Part shown: piece by piece, positions 1 through 7,932 of the stretch
Numbering within the stretch: the stretch's first letter is position 1
Layout of the letters: each line of letters starts with the position of its first letter
Origin: an uncultured Caryophanales bacterium
GTDB lineage: Bacteria > Bacillota_I > Bacilli_A > RFN20 > CAG-826
NCBI GenBank assembly: GCA_902464635.1
Contig: CABQKC010000026.1
Coordinates: 1-26,876, forward strand
Direction: 5' to 3'
Length of the DNA stretch: 26,876 bases
Notes under the pieces: model-generated
What the model was told of the DNA's origin: nothing
The model's input: the letters and a program-made list of their open reading frames with translations, nothing else
Databases searched by the model: none
Program-made: the position numbers and the translations under genes

Positions 1-10
1 TTAAAAAATC

Positions 11-40
11 AAAAAAAGCCGATGGTTGTCGGCTATTTCT
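11..40. terminator. Hairpin terminator at the left edge
   Basis: AGCCGA (17-22) pairs perfectly with TCGGCT (29-34) around a 6-base loop. Read on minus the stem is followed by a seven-T run, the stronger terminator geometry; read on plus it follows a possible TAA stop (2-4) of a gene outside the window and precedes ATTTCTT. No minus-strand gene lies between here and 227, so it may serve a plus-strand gene to the left, work both ways, or end a small minus-strand RNA. Confidence 0.6.
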
Positions 41-129
41 TGCTCTTAGAATAATTTATATGGATTTATTTTGTAAAAGTTCCGATATGGAAAATGATGA
101 TGACAAACCAAGTTTTCGAAAACGTTAAA

Positions 130-188
130 AGAGATTAATTGAAGCTAAATATCTCTGTTTTTTAAAAGCAAAGCTTTTGCTTCTTTTT
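130..188 (+). terminator. Two tandem hairpins, each followed by T residues
   Basis: AGAGAT (130-135) can pair with ATCTCT (151-156), followed by GTTTTTT. AAGCAAA (166-172) pairs with TTTGCTT (176-182) around GCT, followed by CTTTTT. On plus both have the form of intrinsic terminators. They sit just upstream of the CBS-gene promoter and would insulate it. The rest of 41-227 holds only a 22-codon reading frame without a ribosome binding site. Confidence 0.45.
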
Positions 189-216
189 GTCGTACCTTTT
201 TATAAATTTTTATAAG
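187..216 (+). promoter_or_regulatory. Putative promoter of the HEPN-like/CBS gene
   Basis: TTGTCG (187-192), an 18-base spacer, then TATAAG (211-216); GATAAT (216-221) is an alternative -10. Transcription would begin within a few bases of the ATG at 228, leaving no room for a ribosome binding site. The match is fair, not strong. Confidence 0.4.
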
Positions 217-227
217 ATAATAGTTGT

Positions 228-881
228 ATGAATATCTATAACGATGAAACTAACTTGCTCTTTCTAAATCTCTACCGCCAATTAGAAGAAATTAGAGAAA
301 ACAAGGGGGACGTGTATTCGTTTTACAAGAATAAATATTACGAACAACTTAATTCCTATAGGGAAATTAGAAATTATTTAACACACGAACAATATAAGGG
401 CAGTTATCCAATCGCCGTATCTAATAAAGTATGCCTAGACTTTGAATCCATCATCAACAGGATGAAAGAAAATGTCTATTCTAGATGCAATAAAAATATT
501 GAATTCCTTTCCTTAAACGATTCTATAGCCACTGCAATCGCTTCTTTCATCAACAAAGGATATGCCTATCTTCCTTTATTAGATTCAAAAAGAAGAGTCT
601 TAGGCATAATTTCTTCTAGATCATTACTAAAGTTAACTTCCATCGATAATCTAAACAAGAAGGAACCCTTATCAAATTACCTTGGTTTCTTCTCTTTTGA
701 GGCTGATACAAAAAGATTCTTGTTCTTATCTAGGTCTACTCCTCTTTCGGTCGCAGAAAAAGAATTCGCATCTATAAAGAATAAGAAACGTCTTGGAATG
801 ATATTTATAAATGAAAATGGCAAAGAAGATGAATCCTTGCTAGGGATATTATCTATATATGACATTACGTCACTAAATTAA
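228..881 (+). CDS. CBS-pair protein with HEPN-like N-terminus
   Basis: A 217-residue soluble protein. Residues about 85-130 read as one CBS motif (an alternating region ending LPLLDSKRRVLGIISSRSLL) and about 165-215 as a second, diverged copy ending GILSIYDI; CBS pairs usually bind adenine nucleotides or related ligands. The first 65 residues are helical and contain R48-N-Y-L-T-H53, the R-x4-H pattern of HEPN domains, in a context (REIRN..TH, then PIAVSN) seen in HEPN-like/CBS proteins. The ATG is preceded by no Shine-Dalgarno sequence and the next Met is near residue 75, so the start rests on length and the nearby promoter. It converges on rplQ. The ligand is unknown, and the HEPN part could be non-catalytic. 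Confidence 0.75.
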   Translation: MNIYNDETNLLFLNLYRQLEEIRENKGDVYSFYKNKYYEQLNSYREIRNYLTHEQYKGSYPIAVSNKVCLDFESIINRMKENVYSRCNKNIEFLSLNDSIATAIASFINKGYAYLPLLDSKRRVLGIISSRSLLKLTSIDNLNKKEPLSNYLGFFSFEADTKRFLFLSRSTPLSVAEKEFASIKNKKRLGMIFINENGKEDESLLGILSIYDITSLN

Positions 882-888
882 GAAGCTA

Positions 889-916
889 CTAAAAAAGGCA
901 CCCAAACGGATGCCTT
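889..916 (-). terminator. Terminator of the ribosomal protein cluster
   Basis: On minus, GGCATCC, loop GTTT, GGGTGCC form a 7-bp stem with one G-U pair, followed by TTTTTT. It begins about 20 bases after the rplQ stop. On plus the G-U becomes an A-C mismatch and no T run follows, so it mainly serves the minus strand. Confidence 0.9.
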
Positions 917-934
917 CAAATTCAAATAGAATTA

Positions 935-1339
935 TTACTTATCAGACCAGCGGACTAGGGTGACTTCAGCAGCGTCGCCTTTTCTAGCACCTAGCTTATA
1001 GGCTTTGGTGTATCCACCATTCCTAGAAGCCATTCTTGGGCCGATTTCGCCAAATAGCTTGTCTAAAGCGGTCTTGCCATCTTTAGAGGTAACTGTTGGT
1101 CTAACGACTTGGGCGGCTAATCTTCTAGCATGTAAGTCGTTTCTTTTTGCCAAAGTGACAAGATGGTCGGCTAAGGACTTTAATTCCTTAGTAACACCAG
1201 AAGTGACCTTGACTTCTTCATTTAGAATTAAATCAGTTACGACATTGCGGAGCATTGATTTATTCTTCGAGGCAGTATAACCAGCCTTGAAGCGGACACC
1301 AGCTTTGCCGTGAACGTTCTTTCTTCCTTGTGCAGCCAT
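935..1339 (-). CDS. rplQ: 50S ribosomal protein L17
   Basis: L17 of the large subunit, 134 residues (family about 115-130). The N-terminus GKAGVRFKAGYTASKNKSMLRNVVTDLI matches the L17 pattern of a conserved glycine-rich stretch followed by a helix that in most bacteria reads LxRNxxxxL; the C-terminus GGYTKAYKLGARKGDAAEVTLVRW is characteristic. The start has its ribosome binding site inside the last codons of rpoA, only one base separating the two genes, so the pair is translationally coupled. It is the last gene of the cluster, the usual position of rplQ. The N-terminal 'AAQGRKNVHGKAG' stretch is slightly unlike the usual RKLGR start. Confidence 0.96.
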   Translation of the reverse strand: MAAQGRKNVHGKAGVRFKAGYTASKNKSMLRNVVTDLILNEEVKVTSGVTKELKSLADHLVTLAKRNDLHARRLAAQVVRPTVTSKDGKTALDKLFGEIGPRMASRNGGYTKAYKLGARKGDAAEVTLVRWSDK

Positions 1340-1340
1340 A

Positions 1341-2357
1341 TTATTCTCCTACATAATCGCGGAAGTGAAGCCCAATAGCGAGGAGCTTTTCTTTTACTTC
1401 CTTTAGCGACTTCTTGCCAAGATTGCGGACCTTCATCATTTCGTCTTCGCTCTTTTGGGTGAGTTCCATGACGGTTGTGATGCCAGCTCTCTTCAAGCAA
1501 TTGTTGCTTCTTACACTCAAGTCGAGTTCTTCGATGAGCATGTTTTGATATTTGTTTTCTTCGCTCTTGACCTCTTCTTTAACAAGAGAGTATTTCTTTA
1601 CATCTTCTTCCAAAGATACGAATTGTTGGAAGTGGGCAATCAAGAGTTGGGAAGCCATTGCGACGGCTTCGTGTGGCTTGATTGAACCATTGGTTGTAAC
1701 TTCAAGAGTGAGTTTGTCGAACTTAGAATCGTGAAGGACACGGGTTGGCTCGACATTATAAGCTACCTTGACGACTGGAGAATAATTCGAATCGGTGGTG
1801 ATTAAGCCAACGGTATTGATTTTTCTCTCGATCTTATTTGTTTCGGCAGTGACATAGCCACGTCCATTAGCGGCAAAGATAGTCATCTTGAGATGGCCCT
1901 TTTCATTAAGGTGGGCAATCTCCAATTCAGGATTAACAATGCTTACTAAGGCAGGTAGGTTTTCAGCTAAGTCGCCAGCTTTCAAGGTGCATGGTCCCTT
2001 GACATCGACTTCGATACGCTTCAATTCAGAAGAGTTGTCATCGATCTTTAGGACTAAATCCTTGAGGTTTAGAATGATGGCGGTTACGTCTTCTTCAACA
2101 CCAGGGATGGCGGTGAATTCATGACGGACGCCTTCGATTTGAACAGCAACGACAGAGGCTCCAGGTAAAGCGCTTAATAATACGCGGCGGAGAGCATTCC
2201 CAATGGTAATGCCGAACCCTCTTTCAAGCGGAGAGGCTACGATTTTGGCATAGTGTTCGCTTTCATCGTTTACTTCGATATTGATGGTGACAGGTTCAAA
2301 AGGTGAAGGAAGCTTGATTTCTTCGACTTTTGGATCAAGTTTATTTGCAGTTGCCAT
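1341..2357 (-). CDS. rpoA: RNA polymerase alpha subunit
   Basis: Alpha subunit of RNA polymerase, 338 residues, somewhat longer than the usual 314. The N-terminal assembly domain has the conserved ERGFGITIGNALRRVLLSALPG block (about 45-67) used for dimerisation and beta/beta' contact. After an acidic linker (EEVKSEENKYQ), the C-terminal domain (from about 275) has LDLSVRSNNCLKRAGI and VRNLGKKSLKEVKEKL, the helices that bind UP elements and activators. An AGGAGG site lies 10 bases upstream of the ATG. Its place between rpsK and rplQ is the standard alpha-operon order, so it is co-expressed with ribosomal proteins. Confidence 0.98.
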   Translation of the reverse strand: MATANKLDPKVEEIKLPSPFEPVTINIEVNDESEHYAKIVASPLERGFGITIGNALRRVLLSALPGASVVAVQIEGVRHEFTAIPGVEEDVTAIILNLKDLVLKIDDNSSELKRIEVDVKGPCTLKAGDLAENLPALVSIVNPELEIAHLNEKGHLKMTIFAANGRGYVTAETNKIERKINTVGLITTDSNYSPVVKVAYNVEPTRVLHDSKFDKLTLEVTTNGSIKPHEAVAMASQLLIAHFQQFVSLEEDVKKYSLVKEEVKSEENKYQNMLIEELDLSVRSNNCLKRAGITTVMELTQKSEDEMMKVRNLGKKSLKEVKEKLLAIGLHFRDYVGE

Positions 2358-2403
2358 TTACTGTTTCCTCCTATGGTTAGTGCTTGTAGCGATTAATTTA
2401 ATA

Positions 2404-2823
2404 CTAACCGCGAGGACGCTTTGGTGGGCGGCAGCCGTTATGTGGGATTGGGGTAGTATCTTCGATAGATAATACTTGAAGTCCAACAGAAGCTAAGGCT
2501 CTGACGGCAGATTCTCTACCGGCACCAGGTCCTTTTACTTCGACATCGACTTGACGCAAACCTTGGTCAAAAGCGGTTTTAGCGGCAGCTTGGGCAGCTA
2601 ATTGAGCTGCAAATGGGGTTGCTTTCTTAGCACCTTTATAACCAAGAGCGCCGGCAGAACTCCAGGCAATGACATTGCCTTGGGTATCGGTGATGGTAAC
2701 GATGGTGTTATTGAAAGTGCTGTGGATATGAGCTACACCCTTCGTAAATGAACGTTTGATTTTCTTTTTACGAGCGGTTGTGCTTTTTGATTTGCCTTTG
2801 GAGGCTTTATTTACGCTAGCCAT
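2404..2823 (-). CDS. rpsK: 30S ribosomal protein S11
   Basis: S11 of the small-subunit platform, 139 residues. GVAHIHSTFNNTIVTITDTQGN, GYKGAKKATPFAAQ and the C-terminal PIPHNGCRPPKRPRG are signature blocks. The N-terminus is about ten residues longer than in Bacillus and rich in Lys, Ser and Thr. AGGAGG lies 10 bases before the ATG; an ATG seven bases nearer to it is out of frame. It follows rpsM in the alpha-operon order. Confidence 0.98.
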   Translation of the reverse strand: MASVNKASKGKSKSTTARKKKIKRSFTKGVAHIHSTFNNTIVTITDTQGNVIAWSSAGALGYKGAKKATPFAAQLAAQAAAKTAFDQGLRQVDVEVKGPGAGRESAVRALASVGLQVLSIEDTTPIPHNGCRPPKRPRG

Positions 2824-2839
2824 TGTTCATTTACCTCCT

Positions 2840-3214
2840 TTACTTAGTTGCCTGTTTCTTATTGGCAATGGTCTTTCTCTTACCCTTTCTAGTACGGGCA
2901 TTAGTCCTTGTACGTTGTCCACGGACTGGAAGACCTCTTTTATGACGGATACCGCGATAGCATCCGATTTCGGTTAAACGCTTGATGTTTAAGGCGACTA
3001 CTCTACGCAAATCACCTTCGGTGTGGTATTTAGCTACTTCGTTACGAAGTGCAGTGAGTTGGTCATCGGTTAAATCTTTGGTTCTGATATCAACAGAGAT
3101 ACCGGTGGCTTCACAAATCTTATTGGCGGTCGATGGTCCAATACCATAAATGTAGGTAAGGGAGACAACGATGCGCTTCTCATTAGGGATATCAACCCCG
3201 ACAATACGTGCCAT
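2840..3214 (-). CDS. rpsM: 30S ribosomal protein S13
   Basis: S13, a small-subunit head protein contacting P-site tRNA and forming bridges to the large subunit; 124 residues, normal length. ARIVGVDIPNEKRIVVSLTYIYGIG begins it and RHKRGLPVRGQRTRTNARTRKG is the diagnostic C-terminal block, followed by a basic tail. It lies between rpmJ and rpsK as in most Firmicutes. No anomaly. Confidence 0.98.
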   Translation of the reverse strand: MARIVGVDIPNEKRIVVSLTYIYGIGPSTANKICEATGISVDIRTKDLTDDQLTALRNEVAKYHTEGDLRRVVALNIKRLTEIGCYRGIRHKRGLPVRGQRTRTNARTRKGKRKTIANKKQATK

Positions 3215-3238
3215 ATTGTTTATTTTTCCTTTCTACAA

Positions 3239-3352
3239 TCAACCCTGGCGTTGCTTATGCTTTGGGTTGGAGCAAATGACCATGACTTTACCATGGCGCC
3301 TAATGACTTTGCATTTGTCACAGATAGGCTTGACTGACGGTCTAACTTTCAT
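3239..3352 (-). CDS. rpmJ: 50S ribosomal protein L36
   Basis: A 37-codon gene translating as MKVRPSVKPICDKCKVIRR, then HGKVMVICSNPKHKQRQG. C11, C14, C27 and H32 form the zinc site, so this is the C+ form, implying no zinc-sparing replacement here. It ends with TGA, which with adk shows that TGA is a stop codon in this genome. It sits between infA and rpsM, the standard place, 18 bases downstream of infA. Confidence 0.97.
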   Translation of the reverse strand: MKVRPSVKPICDKCKVIRRHGKVMVICSNPKHKQRQG

Positions 3353-3370
3353 AGTTAACTCCTTCTAAAT

Positions 3371-3592
3371 TCAGTTCCTATAGCGGAACGTTATACGCCC
3401 ACGTGTTAAATCGTAAGGTGAGAATTGGACAGTGACTCTATCACCGGGAAGAATGCGTATGTAGTTCATACGGATTTTACCCGAAACGCAGGCTTGGACC
3501 ACTGCTCCGTTAGCAAGTTTCACCTTGAAGTTGGCATTAGGTAAACACTCTAATACCGTAGCTTCTACTTCTATACAGTCCTCTTTACTCAA
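3371..3592 (-). CDS. infA: Translation initiation factor IF-1
   Basis: IF-1, 73 residues, a single OB-fold protein that occupies the A site during initiation. The blocks VEATVLECLPNANFKVKLANG and SGKIRMNYIRILPGDRVTV followed by SPYDLTRGRITFRYR span the whole protein and match the family at its normal length. Asn-Tyr replaces the common His-Phe or Asn-Phe in KIRMxxIRI, a mild change. It lies 14 bases downstream of map, with GGAGG before the ATG. Confidence 0.97.
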   Translation of the reverse strand: MSKEDCIEVEATVLECLPNANFKVKLANGAVVQACVSGKIRMNYIRILPGDRVTVQFSPYDLTRGRITFRYRN

Positions 3593-3606
3593 GTTGAGTC
3601 CTCCTA

Positions 3607-4356
3607 TTAAATCTTTGTAAGTATCTCATACCCGGTAGAGGTAACTACCAAGGTATTTTCATAATGGGATGTAAGCCCGCCGTCTTTGCTGACGACAGTC
3701 CATCCATCCTTCATGACCCTGACATCGTTACGATGCTCTAGAATCATTGGTTCGATGCAAATTGTCATTCCTTCGCGAAGTATAGGTCCACTGCCAGGTT
3801 TGCCATAGCAAGGGATATATGGGTCTTCGTGCATGGAAGTTCCAATTCCGTGTCCGGTATAATCCCTAATGACCGAGCAACCATGTTTATGGGCTGTAAG
3901 CTCTATTTGGTGACAGACATCGCCTAGATGAATTCCAGGCTTTACCAAGGAAACGGCATTTTCGAATGCTTCCTTAGCAACATCTATCATCTTCAATGCC
4001 CTTTCTGAACATATCCCTACTGGATAGGTCCTGCAGGCATCGCCGACATAGCCATTTTTAGTCGCGCAGAGGTCGATAGTAATTATATCGCCGTCATGGA
4101 GTATCTTTTTTGAAGATGGGATACCATGGAGTATGACTTCGTTGACAGAAGCACATATCGAGGCAGGGTAGCCGTAATAGCCAAGTTCACTTGGGACGGC
4201 CCCCTCACCACGAATGATCTTTTCTGCTTCATCATTAAGGTATTGGGTGGAAACCCCTGGCTTAATGAGGTCCTTCATCTTCTCTAGAACCAAGGCCACA
4301 ATGCGGCTAGATTCTTTCATTAACTCCACTTCTCGCGGGGATTTGATGATAATCAC
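3607..4356 (-). CDS. map: Methionine aminopeptidase, type I
   Basis: Removes the initiator methionine from new proteins; 249 residues, the bare catalytic domain. The metal ligands are all visible: D95 (ITIDL), D106 (YVGDACRT), H169 (GHGIG), E202 (CIEPM) and E233 (HYENT); H77 in ILHGIP and H176 in SMHE are the substrate-site histidines. The start is GTG, overlapping the adk stop by four bases (GTGA), with AAGGAG five bases upstream, so it is translationally coupled to adk. The order secY-adk-map-infA is standard for Firmicutes. Confidence 0.97.
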   Translation of the reverse strand: MIIIKSPREVELMKESSRIVALVLEKMKDLIKPGVSTQYLNDEAEKIIRGEGAVPSELGYYGYPASICASVNEVILHGIPSSKKILHDGDIITIDLCATKNGYVGDACRTYPVGICSERALKMIDVAKEAFENAVSLVKPGIHLGDVCHQIELTAHKHGCSVIRDYTGHGIGTSMHEDPYIPCYGKPGSGPILREGMTICIEPMILEHRNDVRVMKDGWTVVSKDGGLTSHYENTLVVTSTGYEILTKI

Positions 4357-5006
4357 ATCTTCTCCTTCAGGAAAGAAGAGATGCTTTCAAATAATGAAGA
4401 GGAATCGCCAACTCCATTGAAACCTTTATAGAGATTTCTCTCCTTATAGAAGTCTACAAGGGGTTGGGTGGACTTATAGTAATTATCTAGCCTTACTGCG
4501 AGGGCATCTGCATTGTCGTCTGGCCTTTGAGATAATTCGTGGCCGCAACGATCGCAAATTCCTTCAATAGCAGGCTTCATGGTTTCGACGTGGTAGGAAG
4601 CTCCGCAATTCTTGCAGACCCTACGACCCGAAATCCTTTTTATCAACTCTTGGTCAGGAACCAAAAGATCGATAACAACATTTACTTCCCTGTTAATTTC
4701 CTTGCCAAGAGCTTCTAGAGCTAAGGCTTGAGGGATGTTGCGTGGGAATCCATCTAATAGATATCCGTTAGCGCAATCTTCCCTAGAAAGCCTTTCCTTA
4801 ACAAGGGCACAGGTGACATCGTCAGGAACTAAGTCGCCCCTAGCGATGATTTCCTTAGCCTTCAAGCCAACAGGAGTCCCATTGGCAATGGCTTCACGGA
4901 ACATGTCTCCGGTAGAAATATGGGGAAGGTGGAATTCATCCACAAGCTTTTTGGCTTGGGTTCCTTTTCCTGCCCCTGGGGGTCCCATAAGAATGATATT
5001 AAGCAT
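4353..5006 (-). CDS. adk: Adenylate kinase
   Basis: Interconverts ATP plus AMP with two ADP; 217 residues, the long form. The P-loop GPPGAGKGT is at 8-16, the AMP-site ISTGDMFR at 30-37 and the DGFPRN block at 85-90. The lid has C131-x2-C134 and C151-x2-C154, a structural zinc site typical of Gram-positive adenylate kinases. It begins two bases after the secY stop and ends with TGA inside the start of map, so all three genes are tightly packed. Confidence 0.98.
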   Translation of the reverse strand: MLNIILMGPPGAGKGTQAKKLVDEFHLPHISTGDMFREAIANGTPVGLKAKEIIARGDLVPDDVTCALVKERLSREDCANGYLLDGFPRNIPQALALEALGKEINREVNVVIDLLVPDQELIKRISGRRVCKNCGASYHVETMKPAIEGICDRCGHELSQRPDDNADALAVRLDNYYKSTQPLVDFYKERNLYKGFNGVGDSSSLFESISSFLKEKM

Positions 5007-5008
5007 AA

Positions 5009-6367
5009 TTACATACCTCCTGATACTTCTTCGAATGACTTACCGGCGAGTAGCCCATCAATCTGGGCATTAAGTTCGATACAGACACCAACTACGATGA
5101 TTAAGCTAGTTCCGCCGATGGCAAGACTAGTATCATCCCCGAATAGTCCAGACAAGACTAGGACCATTGGGAGGGCTGATATGACTGCTAGAGCCAAAGC
5201 GCCGATGCAAGTGACTCTATTTAAGACCTTGCCAACATATCTTTCGGTTTCTTTTCCAGGGCGTATGCCTGGGATATAGGAACCGTTTTTCTGGAAGTTA
5301 TCAGCCATTTGCTCTGGATCGATTTGCATTTCCGAATAGAAGAATGTAAAGGCGATGATTAGAGCAATATAGATTAATAAGCCCCAAGGCATTCCCCAGG
5401 TCGAGCCATCAATTCCAGGCATTTGATACATCTCAGAATAAGAGAAGATCTTAAGCCAGGAGGCATTGGCGGCATCGCTAGAGATGAATGAAGCAATGAC
5501 TGATGGGGCCATCATGATGGAAGAGGCGAAGATGACAGGGATGACACCAGCGCTATTGACCTTGATTGGAAGGAAGGAAGCACGGGCCATGGAGGCTGTT
5601 TGTCCACCTTTCCCGGCATGTTGGACCGGAATCTTACGTTTAGCTGTCTCGAAGAAGACAACTCCAGCAACAATAAGAATGAAGGCTAGGATATATAGGG
5701 CAAATTGGAAGGCTCCTGTAATCAAGGCTTGTGAGCCATGATCCATATTGGAGGCTACCCATTTGGTCCAAGCAGTAGAGATTTGGATTGGCAATGAACG
5801 TACGCATCCAGCAAATATTATGATGGAGATACCATTTCCCAACCCTTTTTCCGTGATTTGGTCACCAAGCCACATTGTTAACATGGACCCGGCAAGCAAG
5901 ACGGTTATTATATAGGCATATGTCCAGAAATTGTCTTCTAGAGTCAAAGATATATAGGAATTGTTTTGCATCGTCTTGATGATGCCATAGGCTTGAACCG
6001 CACCTAATAGCAATGTTAGGTAACGGGTAGCCATTTCTATTTTCTTTCTTCCATATTGGCCTTGCTTAGATAACTCAGTCAAGGCAGGAAGTACGTCTTT
6101 AGACAACAATTGGATGATAATCTGGGCGGTGATATAAGGTGAAACACCAAGGGCAAAAACGGAGAAGTTCGACAATGCACCACCTCCAAGGATGTTCATC
6201 ATGGCGATGGCATTCCCTGAATTTAGTGCATTTGAGAGTTCTTCGCTAGTCGATACGCCCGGGACTGTAATAGCCGCCCCGATTCTGACGACGAATAGAA
6301 CCATGATCGTGAAGAAAATACGACCAACAATTTCTTTGTTTTTAAAAATCGAGACGAACTTTTTCAT
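5009..6367 (-). CDS. secY: Protein translocase subunit SecY
   Basis: The pore subunit of the Sec translocon in the cytoplasmic membrane, 452 residues, slightly longer than the Bacillus protein. About ten hydrophobic segments are visible. FALGVSPYITAQIIIQLLS is the TM2 signature and KRKIPVQHAGK the cytoplasmic C4 ribosome/SecA-contact loop; QMADNFQKNGSYIPGIRPG is the conserved C5 loop. The start codon shares one base with the rplO stop. There is no secE or secG in the window, as expected. Confidence 0.97.
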   Translation of the reverse strand: MKKFVSIFKNKEIVGRIFFTIMVLFVVRIGAAITVPGVSTSEELSNALNSGNAIAMMNILGGGALSNFSVFALGVSPYITAQIIIQLLSKDVLPALTELSKQGQYGRKKIEMATRYLTLLLGAVQAYGIIKTMQNNSYISLTLEDNFWTYAYIITVLLAGSMLTMWLGDQITEKGLGNGISIIIFAGCVRSLPIQISTAWTKWVASNMDHGSQALITGAFQFALYILAFILIVAGVVFFETAKRKIPVQHAGKGGQTASMARASFLPIKVNSAGVIPVIFASSIMMAPSVIASFISSDAANASWLKIFSYSEMYQMPGIDGSTWGMPWGLLIYIALIIAFTFFYSEMQIDPEQMADNFQKNGSYIPGIRPGKETERYVGKVLNRVTCIGALALAVISALPMVLVLSGLFGDDTSLAIGGTSLIIVVGVCIELNAQIDGLLAGKSFEEVSGGM

Positions 6368-6819
6368 TATTCAATTACCTTGGCTTGACCGCCGTTATCC
6401 TCAATGGCCTTCTTAGCGGAAGCAGAGAAAGCCTTGGCTTCGACTACCAATTTCTTGGTTAGTTTCCCCCTGCCGAGAATTTTAACGCCATCGAGCTCTT
6501 TTTTCACGATATTCTTTTCAAGTAAAGTGGCGGCATTTACTACATCCCCATCATTGAAGACATTTAATTTCTCCAAATTGACGGTAGCAAATACGATGCG
6601 ACGATTCTTGTGAGACTTACGGAAACCGAATTTTGGTAAACGTCTGGCAATTGGGGTTTGTCCACCTTCATAGCCATTTTTCTTGGTATGGGCGTGGGCA
6701 CCTTGTCCCTTCATGCCTTTTCCGGCAGTTTTACCATTTCCAGAGCCTCTTCCCCTTCCTTTACGGAATGAGTCGATTCTAGCTCCTTCGACATTAGATA
6801 GTGTGTGTAGGGATGACAT
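6367..6819 (-). CDS. rplO: 50S ribosomal protein L15
   Basis: L15, 150 residues, normal length. A glycine-rich N-terminus (RKGRGRGSGNGKTAGKGMKGQGAH) is followed by GGQTPIARRLPKFGF, the L15 core signature. The ATG overlaps the rpsE stop as TAATG and its GGAG site lies within rpsE. The gene for L30 (rpmD), which usually lies between rpsE and rplO, is absent: there is no space for it. Confidence 0.98.
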   Translation of the reverse strand: MSSLHTLSNVEGARIDSFRKGRGRGSGNGKTAGKGMKGQGAHAHTKKNGYEGGQTPIARRLPKFGFRKSHKNRRIVFATVNLEKLNVFNDGDVVNAATLLEKNIVKKELDGVKILGRGKLTKKLVVEAKAFSASAKKAIEDNGGQAKVIE

Positions 6820-7553
6820 TATTTATCTCCTTTCACGGCTTCTTCTTTTTTAGAAGCAACCTTGCTAGCCTTCTTTGCCTTTATTTCGTCTTCGCTTTTT
6901 AGTCCACGGAGTACCATGACTTCATCATAGGACTTTAAGGAAGTTAATCCGGCATTGACGGCACGGACAACATTGATTGGAGCGCGGGAACCGTAGACTT
7001 TGGAAACCAAGTTCTTAAGTCCGGCGAGTTCGGCGACAGCTCTAACTGGTCCACCAGCAACGATACCAGTACCTGGACGGGCTGGCTTCATGACGACTTT
7101 GGTTGAGCCATAGACACCAACGACTTCGTGGGCAATAGTGCCATTCTTACCGATTTCGATGGAGACCATGTTCTTTCTTGCCTTGGCAAGAGCCTTCTTG
7201 ATGGCATCTGGTACTTCACCAGACTTAGAAAGGGCAAATCCATACTTACCATTTCCATCACCAACAACGACCAATGCGGAGAAACGCATATGTTTTCCAC
7301 CTTGGACAGTCTTGGAGATACGGTTGATGGCGACTACTCTTTCTTGAAGGTCATCAGTATTCTTTCTGAATCCACCACGACCACCTCTCCTTTCGGAAGG
7401 ACGGCCTTTGTGGTTTCCATATTTCCTATCGCCAGGTCTAGAGGCAGAAACGGAACCGTGAGGTTCATTGCCACGGGTTTCATTTGTTTCTTCTTCAGAA
7501 ACGGTTGGTTCGGAAGCAACTTCTTCCGCAACAATCTTATTTTCTTCTTCCAT
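6819..7553 (-). CDS. rpsE: 30S ribosomal protein S5, N-terminally extended
   Basis: S5, at the mRNA entry site and important for accuracy. The double-stranded-RNA-binding-like core starts near residue 68 (LQERVVAINRISKTVQGGKHMRFSALVVVGD), and the C-terminal block GIVAGGPVRAVAELAGLKNLVSKVYGS is typical. The protein is 244 residues against about 166 in Bacillus: roughly 65 N-terminal residues are acidic then Gly/Arg-rich, and the C-terminus has a Lys-rich tail. I chose the ATG at 7553 over the in-frame ATG at 7559, because AAGGAG is 7 bases from the former and only one from the latter. Confidence 0.96.
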   Translation of the reverse strand: MEEENKIVAEEVASEPTVSEEETNETRGNEPHGSVSASRPGDRKYGNHKGRPSERRGGRGGFRKNTDDLQERVVAINRISKTVQGGKHMRFSALVVVGDGNGKYGFALSKSGEVPDAIKKALAKARKNMVSIEIGKNGTIAHEVVGVYGSTKVVMKPARPGTGIVAGGPVRAVAELAGLKNLVSKVYGSRAPINVVRAVNAGLTSLKSYDEVMVLRGLKSEDEIKAKKASKVASKKEEAVKGDK

Positions 7554-7564
7554 GGTCATTCTCC

Positions 7565-7921
7565 TTAGAACTTGAGCCCGTTTTCTCTAGCGGCTTCGGC
7601 TAGAGCAGCAACGCGCCCATGATATATATAACCTGCACGATCGAAGACAACTTCTTCAATTCCTTTGGCAATGGCCTTTTTGGCAAGGTCGGCACCAACG
7701 GTTGCAGCAGCTTCGCAATTTCCACCGTTACTTAATTTTAAAGAAACGGAAGAAGAGGAAACTAATGTAACGCCTTTAACATCATCGATGATTTGGGCTT
7801 CGATATGCTTATTGGAACGAAAGACGCAAAGACGTGGTCTAGCAGCAGTTCCGCTAACTTTTTCTCTTACGCGGAGATGGCGACGTTCGCGAATCGCGTT
7901 TCTTGATTTCTTTTCAATCAT
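7565..7921 (-). CDS. rplR: 50S ribosomal protein L18
   Basis: L18, a 5S rRNA-binding protein of the central protuberance, 118 residues, normal length. RERRHLRVREKVSGTAARPRLCVFRSNKHI is the N-terminal signature and VVFDRAGYIYHGRVAALAEAARENGLKF the C-terminal one. AAGGAG lies 7 bases before the ATG. No anomaly. Confidence 0.98.
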   Translation of the reverse strand: MIEKKSRNAIRERRHLRVREKVSGTAARPRLCVFRSNKHIEAQIIDDVKGVTLVSSSSVSLKLSNGGNCEAAATVGADLAKKAIAKGIEEVVFDRAGYIYHGRVAALAEAARENGLKF

Positions 7922-7932
7922 TTTATCGCTCC

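Noticed and set aside
60..128. 22-codon plus-strand reading frame (MDLFCKSSDMENDDDKPSFR...)
   Set aside because: No ribosome binding site, very short, resembles nothing recognised; kept only as part of the small-transcript observation.
1005..1280. 91-codon plus-strand frame opposite rplQ
   Set aside because: Antisense shadow of a certain ribosomal gene; no promoter or ribosome binding site.
7128..7568. 146-codon plus-strand frame opposite rpsE
   Set aside because: Antisense shadow with low-complexity Phe-rich translation; S5 is certain on minus.
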